Made by a program: the position numbers and the translations under genes
The notes under the pieces: generated by a model
What the model was told of the DNA's origin: nothing
Databases searched by the model: none
What the model saw: the letters and a program-made list of their open reading frames with translations, nothing else
From: Fusobacteriaceae bacterium
GTDB taxonomy: Bacteria > Fusobacteriota > Fusobacteriia > Fusobacteriales > Fusobacteriaceae
NCBI GenBank assembly: GCA_030625925.1
Contig: DAOUPY010000131.1
Coordinates: 1 to 5,451, forward strand
Direction: 5' to 3'
Length of the DNA stretch: 5,451 nt
In this document: piece by piece, positions 1 to 5,451 of the stretch
How the letters are laid out: each line of letters starts with the position of its first letter
Numbering within the stretch: the first letter of the stretch is position 1

Positions 1-1
1 A

Positions 2-250
2 AGAAATCATAATTTTGAATATTTAAAATTAATATCCAAGGTAGATGGAGCTGTGACTTTAGACAGTGAATTTAATCTCCTGTCATTTGGTAGATTGGTA
101 AAATTAGATATGAATGGAAGTAAGCAAAAAGTAGAAGGTGCTAGGACAGCCGCCGCAATCAGCGGATCCAAGTATGGATTAGCCATAAAGGTATCTGAAG
201 ATAAAAAAATCACTGTTTGGGAAGATGGAATAAAAGTATTGGAAATATAA
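2..250 (+). CDS. C-terminal part of a diadenylate cyclase-like (DisA_N/DAC fold) protein, 5' partial
   Basis: The frame is open from the left edge to TAA at 248-250, giving 82 residues. The true start lies outside the window; the GTG at 53 is an internal Val codon in the middle of the DGA motif region. Seen: an Asp-Gly-Ala motif at residues 15-17 followed by VTLDSEFNLLSFG, then EGARTAAAIS at 45-54, then KVSEDKKITVW at 63-73. In DAC proteins (DisA, CdaA) the order is DGA, then about 32 residues later TRHR, then a VSEE strand, which matches this layout. The DGA and SE elements are kept. The RHR motif, which contacts ATP in active enzymes, reads as ART or GAR depending on alignment, so no His is present. 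The protein ends soon after the SE strand, so the domain sits at the C-terminus of a longer protein. Inference: a DAC-derived sensor or an inactive cyclase is more likely than a standard c-di-AMP synthase. The family call is fairly sure; activity is unknown. Confidence 0.6.
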   Translation, partial: RNHNFEYLKLISKVDGAVTLDSEFNLLSFGRLVKLDMNGSKQKVEGARTAAAISGSKYGLAIKVSEDKKITVWEDGIKVLEI

Positions 251-284
251 GTCATTCTCTTTCCTTTTATTGTTAATTTCATCA

Positions 285-314
285 TTGTTAAAATTTACGA
301 AAGTTATCTTTAAT
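285..314 (+). promoter_or_regulatory. Weak candidate promoter for xseA
   Basis: A possible -35 TTGTTA at 285-290 and a -10 TTTAAT at 309-314 (5 of 6 to TATAAT) are separated by 18 bp. This would place the start of transcription near 321 and leave a leader of about 40 nt before the xseA ATG. The region also holds ATTGTTAA twice (269-276 and 284-291, 15 bp apart). In addition, an AT-only inverted repeat pairs 284-295 with 312-323 (one G-T wobble, 16-nt loop). In sequence this AT-rich such matches arise by chance, so the call is tentative. Confidence 0.3.
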
Positions 315-350
315 TTTAATAATCATAAAACAGGTGTCGATAGACGAGAA

Positions 351-357
351 AGAGGAG
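351..357 (+). promoter_or_regulatory. Ribosome binding site that decides the xseA start
   Basis: AGAGGAG lies 6 nt before ATG at 364. A longer in-frame reading from GTG at 334 would place this site inside the coding region and would have no Shine-Dalgarno of its own. The same AGAGGAG string precedes the next gene at 1548-1554, which supports it as the local consensus. Confidence 0.8.
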
Positions 358-363
358 AAATAT

Positions 364-1566
364 ATGAAGGATAGGATATTTACAGTAACTCAAATGAATA
401 AGATGGTAAAGGAATATTTAGAGGGAAATGATAATTTTAATAATTTTTTTCTGAAAGGAGAAATTTCAGGGATAAACTATTATAGGAGCGGTCACCTGTA
501 TTTTACTCTAAAAGACAGCAAGGCCAGTGTAAAATGTGTGTCTTTTGGATATAAATTAAAAAAAATACCAGAGGATTTAAAAGAGGGAGATAAGATAAAA
601 CTTTTTGGAAGGGTGACCCTCTATGAAGCTAATGGAAATTATCAAATATTAGTAGCTCATGTGGAGAAAGAAGGAAGTCTGGGAAAACTTTTTGAGGAGT
701 TAGAGCGAACTAAAAGAGAACTGGCTAGAGATGGTTATTTTGATGCCAAGTATAAACTGCCTATTCCAAAACTGCCTCAAAACATAGGAATAGTAACTTC
801 GGGAACGGGGGCTGCAGTAAAAGATATAATAAAGACAGCCAAACTTAGGTATGAAAATATAAATATCTATGTCTATCCTGCAAAGGTTCAAGGGATAGGA
901 TCTGAAAAAGAGATTATAAAGGGGATAGAGACCCTGGATAAGATGGAAGAAATAGATCTTATCATAGCAGGACGTGGCGGTGGAAGTGTAGAAGACCTTT
1001 GGTCATTCAATAAAAAAGAGGTGGCTCTAGCATACTTTAACACCAAAACTCCTATTGTTTCAGCTGTAGGTCATGAGATAGATAATCTTTTGACAGATCT
1101 GACGGCAGACCTCCGTGCTTCTACTCCTACCCATGCAGCGGAATTAGTCGTTCCAAGAAAAGATCTGCTCATGGAAAAGTTAGAGGATAGAAGGAGAAAA
1201 TTAAACAATAGTCTAATGGGAAACCTTAGGAAGAAGAAGGAAAAATTAGAAAATCTAAAAAAAAGTTATATCTTGAGGAGTTATCTAGAGACTGTTGTGG
1301 AAAAAAATAATCTTTTGATGGACAGGGAAGACAAGTTAAAAAAAGTTATCTCTAGTACTTTAACCCGAAAAAAACATCTTTTAGAAGTGAGAATGGAAAA
1401 GTTGAACTCATTGAATCCAGAAGGGATATTGAAGAGGGGATATACCATAACTAAGGCAGGGAATAAGGTTATAAGAGGTGCAGGAGAACTGAAAAAAGGT
1501 GAAAAAATAGAGATTATCTATCATGACGGAAAGGTAATCAGTAGAGTAGAGGAGATAAACAGATGA
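364..1566 (+). CDS. xseA: Exodeoxyribonuclease VII large subunit
   Basis: ExoVII is a cytoplasmic, metal-independent exonuclease that cuts single-stranded DNA into oligonucleotides from both ends; XseA is the catalytic and DNA-binding subunit and works with several copies of small XseB. The 400-residue product has the family layout: an N-terminal OB fold (about 1-102, beginning MKDRIFTVTQMN with GEISG and SGHLYFTLKD), then the catalytic domain. The latter has TSGTGAAVKD at 145-154, AGRGGGSVEDLWSFN at 202-216 and VGHEIDNLLTDLTADLRAST at 235-254. A Lys/Glu/Leu-rich coiled-coil stretch follows (about 265-352), then the closing LNPEGILKRGYTI motif (349-361 or so) and a short C-terminal beta segment. 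Length is normal for the family (roughly 400-460). ATG at 364 was chosen for its AGAGGAG site and because family members begin at about this point. The gene overlaps the next by 4 bp. No xseB follows it. Confidence 0.95.
   Translation: MKDRIFTVTQMNKMVKEYLEGNDNFNNFFLKGEISGINYYRSGHLYFTLKDSKASVKCVSFGYKLKKIPEDLKEGDKIKLFGRVTLYEANGNYQILVAHVEKEGSLGKLFEELERTKRELARDGYFDAKYKLPIPKLPQNIGIVTSGTGAAVKDIIKTAKLRYENINIYVYPAKVQGIGSEKEIIKGIETLDKMEEIDLIIAGRGGGSVEDLWSFNKKEVALAYFNTKTPIVSAVGHEIDNLLTDLTADLRASTPTHAAELVVPRKDLLMEKLEDRRRKLNNSLMGNLRKKKEKLENLKKSYILRSYLETVVEKNNLLMDREDKLKKVISSTLTRKKHLLEVRMEKLNSLNPEGILKRGYTITKAGNKVIRGAGELKKGEKIEIIYHDGKVISRVEEINR
1548..1554 (+). promoter_or_regulatory. Ribosome binding site of the TPR gene, inside xseA
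   Basis: AGAGGAG ends 8 nt before ATG at 1563 and lies within the last codons of xseA. The start and the xseA stop share ATGA (1563-1566), so translation of the two genes is probably coupled. Confidence 0.75.
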
Positions 1567-2456
1567 AAAAATTATTGATAATATTATTTGTTGGAATAGT
1601 TTCAATGGGATATGCAGACGCTCAAGATGAGTTTATAAAAGAAGATCCTTATGAAATGACAGATGACAGCCAGGCAACTTATGAAAGCTATATGGATGCA
1701 GGAAAGAGCTCTTATTTAGAGGAGAATTACGATGATTCATTGACTTTTTATCTGAGTGCTTTTAAGATGAAAAATGACGATATCGAATCTCTTGGAGGAG
1801 TGGCTAGATCATATGAGGGCCTGAATCAAATAGATAAAGCCTTGGGAGTATATAGAAAGATTTTAAAATTAGATCCTGAAGATACCAAAGCACTGCAAAA
1901 AAAATTGATCTTAGATGAAAAAAATGTTTCCAAGTGGGGATATGATAGGAAAGAGGAGTACTTTGAGGAGTTTGAAACTTACTTAAAAAAAAATAATTAT
2001 ACAAATAGTGAGGATATCTATATTTTAGGAAGTATATATATGAATGATAAATCTTTTGAAAGGGCTTATACTATATTTAAAATGGATAAGGGAGGAGACT
2101 ATAGAAATTATTTTGGTGCAGCTACAACTGCCAGATTTTTAGGGAAATATGATGCTGCTATTATATTTTATAATAAACTTCTATCTGTAAAACCAAATTT
2201 TTATGGAGGGTATCTCGGATTGGGAATCTCTTACCAGATGAAGGGGGACTACGACAGGGCTATAAAAAATCTGGAAAAATATCTGGTGTATCAAGAGGAT
2301 GAAAATGTCTATATAGCCATGGCAAATATATATATGGCTGAGGATAAATACAGCAGTGCTAGAGATGTTTTGGAAAAGGCACAGACTAAATTTCCTGATT
2401 CTAAGAAGATAAGGAAGCATTTAGGAGATATCTACAGTAAGTTAGGGAGAAACTAG
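1563..2456 (+). CDS. Exported tetratricopeptide-repeat protein
   Basis: The 297-residue product starts with a signal peptide: MKK, a hydrophobic core at about 4-17, and an A-D-A cleavage site giving a mature protein from Gln21. There is no lipobox, and I see no cysteine in the whole protein. The mature part is almost entirely helical TPR repeats of about 34 residues, at roughly 39-72, 73-106, 149-178, 180-212, 213-246 and 247-280, with a final half helix to 297. Clear consensus positions include DKALGVYRKILKLDP, YDAAIIFYNKLLSVKP and YDRAIKNLEKYL. Residues 107-148 are charged and fit the repeat less well. TPR arrays bind other proteins or peptides; the expected location is the periplasm. The gene is coupled to xseA by an ATGA overlap, but an exported scaffold has no evident link to a cytoplasmic nuclease, so the pairing may reflect shared expression only. 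The specific function cannot be read from the sequence. Confidence 0.85.
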   Translation: MKKLLIILFVGIVSMGYADAQDEFIKEDPYEMTDDSQATYESYMDAGKSSYLEENYDDSLTFYLSAFKMKNDDIESLGGVARSYEGLNQIDKALGVYRKILKLDPEDTKALQKKLILDEKNVSKWGYDRKEEYFEEFETYLKKNNYTNSEDIYILGSIYMNDKSFERAYTIFKMDKGGDYRNYFGAATTARFLGKYDAAIIFYNKLLSVKPNFYGGYLGLGISYQMKGDYDRAIKNLEKYLVYQEDENVYIAMANIYMAEDKYSSARDVLEKAQTKFPDSKKIRKHLGDIYSKLGRN

Positions 2457-2634
2457 TAACTCACTCATGAATAACTTAGTCACGAATAACACCAACAAAT
2501 ATAAAGAAAGGTTATTTAAAATCTTAAAACTTAGCCAAGAATTTTTTTATTAGTGGTAATTTATGCAATTGGTGACTTAAAAAAAGATCTGTGTAATCTG
2601 TGTCAAAAAAATGTTTTGAATTTAGATTTAGATT
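2457..2634. repeat. Degenerate intergenic repeat remnant with direct and inverted copies
   Basis: This gap has no credible reading frame. A 15-bp unit occurs in tandem: 2457-2475 and 2472-2490 share 16 of 19 bases (TAAC-N-CA-GAATAAC type). A third related core, TTAGCCAAGAAT, is at 2531-2542 and resembles TTAGTCACGAAT at 2476-2487 (10 of 12). An inverted copy, AATTGGTGACTTAA, is at 2567-2580. Next come ATCTGTGTA/ATCTGTGTC in tandem (2587-2604) and ATTTAG twice (2620-2631). From memory, degenerate intergenic repeats built on CACGAAT-ACACGAA and TCTGTGTAATCTGTGTC are scattered in several AT-rich bacterial genomes; this looks like an old copy. No transposase, perfect terminal repeat or target duplication is visible. 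I see no convincing rho-independent terminator here. Confidence 0.5.
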
Positions 2635-2645
2635 AAAATTGTCAT

Positions 2646-2654
2646 GGAGGTGAG
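2646..2654 (+). promoter_or_regulatory. Strong ribosome binding site that sets the dprA start at TTG
   Basis: GGAGGTGAG is a near-perfect match to the 16S 3' end. GGAGG ends 8 nt before the in-frame TTG at 2659. The upstream ATG at 2644 overlaps this site, so it cannot use it, and it has no purine-rich site of its own before it. TTG 2659 is therefore the more likely start. Confidence 0.75.
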
Positions 2655-2658
2655 AATT

Positions 2659-3714
2659 TTGGATTCTTGGTATAAATTGAGAGTAGCAGGTGTAAGAGAT
2701 AGTGTAATAATTAAACTGATGAATTTATGTGAAGAATTTGAAGAGATTTTTCTCCATGACAGGGTGTTTTATAGTAAATTTATGAAGCTTAAAGATGAAG
2801 ATATTAGTAAAATTTTAAATTCTTATAAAATTAACCTTGATTTTTATAGGGAAAAAATGCTAGATTTAAATATTGAAACAATTTCTATAAAAGAGAGAAA
2901 GTATCCATTATATTTAAAAAACATATCCCATCCGCCGGTATTTTTATATATTAAAGGGAAGATGACCTTTTATGAAAAAAATATAGGAGTGGTAGGAACC
3001 CGGAAGATGACTAGTTATGGAGAGTCTGCATGTAAGGGAATAGTAGGAGATTTAGTAGGAGCAGGAGTTACCATAACCAGTGGTTTGGCTACGGGAATAG
3101 ATGTGACCGCTCATAAGAAAGCCCTAACCTTAGGTGGGAATACCATAGCTGTGGTAGGAAGCGGACTGGATGTGATCTACCCGCCAGAAAATAAATATGA
3201 ATGGGAAAGAATTTCTAAAGAGGGGACACTGATAAGTGAATATCCATTGGGGACTCCTCCAGACAGATATAACTTTCCCAGAAGAAACAGGATAATAGTC
3301 GGCCTGACACGAGGAGTAACAGTGATAGAAAGCTATAAAAAAGGCGGCAGTCTGATAACTGCTAAACTGGCTTTAGAGGAAGGAAGGGATGTATTTGTTA
3401 TCCCGGGATTCCCAGACTATCTGTCCTTTGAAGGGAACAATAACCTCATAAAAGACTCTTACGGTAAGTTGATTACCAGTGGAAAAGACATATTAGAAGA
3501 GTATGGCTGGACTGGAAATTGTGAAAAAAAAATTGGTGCAGACATAGGAGTGGAAGAGGAAAGGGTTTACAATGCCTTGGTTGTAGAAAAAAGTTTGGAT
3601 GAATTGATAACTGAAACAAAGCTCCCCATAGGCAAACTTTTGGGGTTGTTGACGAATTTAGAATTAAAAAAACTTGTGAGAGCTGTCGCAGGTGGTAAAT
3701 ATAGAAGAGTGTAG
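2659..3714 (+). CDS. dprA: DNA processing protein DprA (Smf), RecA loader on ssDNA
   Basis: DprA binds single-stranded DNA, protects it from nucleases and loads RecA; it is needed for natural transformation but is also widespread in bacteria not known to be competent. The product is 351 residues from TTG 2659. An N-terminal helical domain (about 1-75, DSWYKLRVAGVRD) leads into YPLYLKNISHPPVFLYIKG. The central extended Rossmann domain follows, with VGTRKMTSYGE (112-122), TSGLATGIDVTAHKKA (140-155), VGSGLDVIYPPEN (166-178), FPRRNRIIVGL (206-216), KGGSLITAKLALEEGRDV (228-245) and VIPG, then GNNNLIKDS (259-267). In this last block the usual GA after the Asp/Glu reads SYG. A C-terminal winged-helix domain (about 297-351) is complete. 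The first 90 codons are visibly more AT-rich and less conserved than the core. The gene ends in tandem stops, TAG TAA (3712-3717), and lies 27 bp before topA, so the two are probably cotranscribed. Confidence 0.93.
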   Translation: MDSWYKLRVAGVRDSVIIKLMNLCEEFEEIFLHDRVFYSKFMKLKDEDISKILNSYKINLDFYREKMLDLNIETISIKERKYPLYLKNISHPPVFLYIKGKMTFYEKNIGVVGTRKMTSYGESACKGIVGDLVGAGVTITSGLATGIDVTAHKKALTLGGNTIAVVGSGLDVIYPPENKYEWERISKEGTLISEYPLGTPPDRYNFPRRNRIIVGLTRGVTVIESYKKGGSLITAKLALEEGRDVFVIPGFPDYLSFEGNNNLIKDSYGKLITSGKDILEEYGWTGNCEKKIGADIGVEEERVYNALVVEKSLDELITETKLPIGKLLGLLTNLELKKLVRAVAGGKYRRV

Positions 3715-3729
3715 TAAAGACAAAATATT

Positions 3730-3736
3730 GGAGTGA
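3730..3736 (+). promoter_or_regulatory. Ribosome binding site for topA (GTG start)
   Basis: GGAGTGA has its GGAG end 8 nt before GTG at 3742. The GTG is immediately followed by codons for AKKNLVIVESPAKA, the standard N-terminus of topoisomerase I, so the non-ATG start is well supported by both signals. Confidence 0.75.
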
Positions 3737-3741
3737 TAGAA

Positions 3742-5451
3742 GTGGCTAAAAAAAATCTAGTTATAGTAGAGTCGCCAGCAAAGGCAAACACTATAAAGAA
3801 AATATTAGGGCGTAATTACGAGGTTACAGCCTCATATGGACATATAAGAGACCTTCCCAAGACTAAGATGGGGATTGACATAGAAAATGATTTTACACCC
3901 TCTTATTCGACGATAAAGGGTAAAGGCGAAATAACCAAAAATTTAAGAGCATTAGCAAAAAAATCTGATAAAATATACCTGGCTGCCGACCCGGATAGGG
4001 AAGGGGAAGCTATAGCCTGGCATGTAGCTCATATATTAAAATTAGATCCAAAGGAAAAAAACAGGATAGAATTTAACGAGATAACTAAAAATGCAATAAG
4101 GGAAGCTGTAAAAAATCCTAGAACCATAGATCAAGATAGGGTTGATGCACAACAGGCAAGGAGATTATTAGATAGGATAGTAGGATATTCTATCAGTCCG
4201 TATTTATGGCAGTTAATCTCTTCTAATACCAGTGCAGGAAGGGTGCAATCGGTATCATTGAAATTAATCTGTGACTTAGAAGATGAGATAAAGGCATTTA
4301 TTCCTCAAAAATATTGGGAAGTAAATGGAAACTTCAGTGATAATATAGACCTAAATCTTTATAAATCAGGGGAAGACAGAGGAATAAAGATGTGGGATGA
4401 GGGGAAAATGGAGGAGTTGAAGAAAACTCTAGAAATACATCCGACTTTTGAAGTTACCAGTACTGAGATAACTAAGAAAACTAAGAAACCACCATTACCG
4501 TTAAAAACAAGCACATTACAGCAATTAGCCTCATCATATTTAGGATTTTCAGCTTCTAAAACTATGAGAGTGGCTCAGAGTTTATATGAAGGATTGAAGA
4601 TAGATGGAACTCAAAAAGGTCTTATTACCTATATGAGAACTGACTCTACGAGAATATCTGAGGAAGCTCAAGGGCAGGCTAAGGAATTTATTATAGAAAA
4701 ATATGGTGAAAACTATATAGGAAAAGAAAAAAAGAAAAAAACAGAAGAAAAAAAGAAAATACAGGATGCCCATGAGGCAGTAAGACCTACTTATATAGAT
4801 TTAGAGCCAGATAATATTGAAGAATATTTAAATTCTGATCAATACAGATTGTATAAGCTGATTTGGGAAAGGTTTATAATTTCTCAATTGGCTCCAATGG
4901 AATATGACCAGTTTACCCTGATAAGTGGTTATGATAAATATCAATTTAGAGGGATCGTAAATAAGGTAACTTTTGATGGATACTATAAGGTGTTCAAAGA
5001 GGAAGATGAGATCAAAACAGCTAGTTTCCCTACGATTGAAAAGGGTGACAAGTTAGAGTTGAAAAAATTAAATATAAAGGCTGATGAGACTAAACCTCCT
5101 AAAAGATTCACTGAATCTTCACTGGTAAGAAGATTGGAAGCTGATGGAATAGGAAGACCGTCTACCTATGCTGCAATCATAGAAACTCTAAAGAAAAGAG
5201 AATATGTAGAGTTCGTAGGAAAATCATTTGTACCTACTAAATTAGGTTATGATGTAGAAAAGATATTAAATAAATACTTCCCACGAATATTAGGAGTGGA
5301 GTTTACATCTAGTATGGAAGATGCTCTGGATTCCATTGAAGAAGGGAACGTAAAGTGGACCACTGTTTTGAAGGAATTTTATGTAGATTTTAAAAAAGCA
5401 TTGGATAACTTTGATAAAGAGGTGGAAAAGATTACCAATAGAAGGATTGAA
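3742..5451 (+). CDS. topA: DNA topoisomerase I (type IA), 3' partial
   Basis: This enzyme relaxes negatively supercoiled DNA by cutting one strand through a 5'-phosphotyrosine link and passing the other strand through. The frame is open for 570 codons from GTG to the window edge without a stop. The Toprim domain shows VESPAKA with Glu10, and DPDREGEAIAWH starting at Asp83 (acidic triad Asp83, Asp85, Glu87). SAGRVQS is at 164-170, KTSTLQQ at 255-261, and the active-site Tyr is Tyr297 in ITYMRTDS. HEAVRPT is at 344-350 and GIGRPSTY at 469-476. All catalytic elements expected of the family are intact. Between Tyr297 and HEAVRPT is an unusually Lys/Glu-rich segment (about 328-340), coded by a homopurine tract with three runs of seven A. 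The C-terminal zinc-ribbon DNA-binding repeats usual in bacterial TopA would lie beyond 5451 and cannot be judged. Follows dprA closely, a common arrangement in low-GC bacteria. Confidence 0.96.
   Translation, partial: MAKKNLVIVESPAKANTIKKILGRNYEVTASYGHIRDLPKTKMGIDIENDFTPSYSTIKGKGEITKNLRALAKKSDKIYLAADPDREGEAIAWHVAHILKLDPKEKNRIEFNEITKNAIREAVKNPRTIDQDRVDAQQARRLLDRIVGYSISPYLWQLISSNTSAGRVQSVSLKLICDLEDEIKAFIPQKYWEVNGNFSDNIDLNLYKSGEDRGIKMWDEGKMEELKKTLEIHPTFEVTSTEITKKTKKPPLPLKTSTLQQLASSYLGFSASKTMRVAQSLYEGLKIDGTQKGLITYMRTDSTRISEEAQGQAKEFIIEKYGENYIGKEKKKKTEEKKKIQDAHEAVRPTYIDLEPDNIEEYLNSDQYRLYKLIWERFIISQLAPMEYDQFTLISGYDKYQFRGIVNKVTFDGYYKVFKEEDEIKTASFPTIEKGDKLELKKLNIKADETKPPKRFTESSLVRRLEADGIGRPSTYAAIIETLKKREYVEFVGKSFVPTKLGYDVEKILNKYFPRILGVEFTSSMEDALDSIEEGNVKWTTVLKEFYVDFKKALDNFDKEVEKITNRRIE

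Noticed and set aside
53..250. A separate small 65-residue gene starting at GTG 53
   Set aside because: The frame stays open to the left edge and the GTG falls within the DGA-V motif of a conserved domain, with no ribosome binding site before it; it is the end of a longer gene.
284..323. AT-only inverted repeat before xseA as a terminator of the upstream gene or a regulatory hairpin
   Set aside because: The 12-bp stem contains almost no G or C, has a 16-nt loop and no T tail; in DNA of this composition it is close to chance expectation.
334..363. A ten-residue N-terminal extension of XseA from GTG 334
   Set aside because: It would swallow the AGAGGAG site at 351-357, lacks its own Shine-Dalgarno, and XseA proteins normally start near the ATG at 364.
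2181..2420. Antisense 79-residue frame within the TPR gene
   Set aside because: It is opposite a well-supported coding sequence with clear TPR periodicity and has no recognisable product.
2485..2516. Possible terminator hairpin AATAAC / GTTATT after the TPR gene
   Set aside because: The stem is only 6 bp, AT-rich, with a 20-nt loop and no proper T run after it; it fits the degenerate repeat better.
4582..4773. Antisense 63-residue very hydrophobic reading frame (Phe/Leu-rich, membrane-like)
   Set aside because: It is the complement of the Lys/Glu-rich homopurine tract of topA; poly-Phe arises automatically from poly-A on the other strand and no start signals support it.

Overview
The window is AT-rich, with all genes on the + strand, strong AGAGGAG or GGAGGTGA-type ribosome binding sites and AT-rich codon choice (AAA, ATA, TTA, AGA). 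Together with the protein sequences this suggests a member of the Fusobacteriota (Ilyobacter, Propionigenium, Psychrilyobacter or Fusobacterium type). This placement is an inference from sequence style and was not searched; a low-GC Firmicute is the main alternative.

Layout. (1) Positions 2-250 hold the 3' end of a gene that starts before the window. Its product ends in a domain resembling the diadenylate cyclase (DisA_N/DAC) fold, with a clear DGA motif but a damaged RHR motif. (2) A gap of about 110 bp with a weak candidate promoter precedes xseA (364-1566), the large subunit of exodeoxyribonuclease VII. (3) xseA overlaps by 4 bp (ATGA) a gene for an exported TPR-repeat protein (1563-2456). 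(4) A gap of about 200 bp holds degenerate direct and inverted repeats that look like the remains of a dispersed intergenic repeat, and no gene. (5) dprA (2659-3714, probably starting at TTG) is followed after 27 bp by topA (from 3742), which runs off the right edge after 570 codons. Its N-terminal catalytic core is complete, but the C-terminal zinc-ribbon part is outside the window.

How the genes fit together. xseA, dprA and topA all act on single-stranded DNA or DNA topology: ExoVII degrades ssDNA, DprA protects incoming ssDNA and loads RecA, and topoisomerase I relaxes negative supercoils through an ssDNA gate. xseA plus the TPR gene look like one translationally coupled unit, and dprA plus topA like a second. 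No xseB (ExoVII small subunit) is present between xseA and topA.

This is mostly a housekeeping region. I see no phage, insertion sequence, CRISPR array, tRNA or rRNA, and no evidence for a new multi-gene system. The items most worth a second look are the DAC-like protein with the altered RHR motif, the TTG start of dprA, and the repeat remnant between the TPR gene and dprA.
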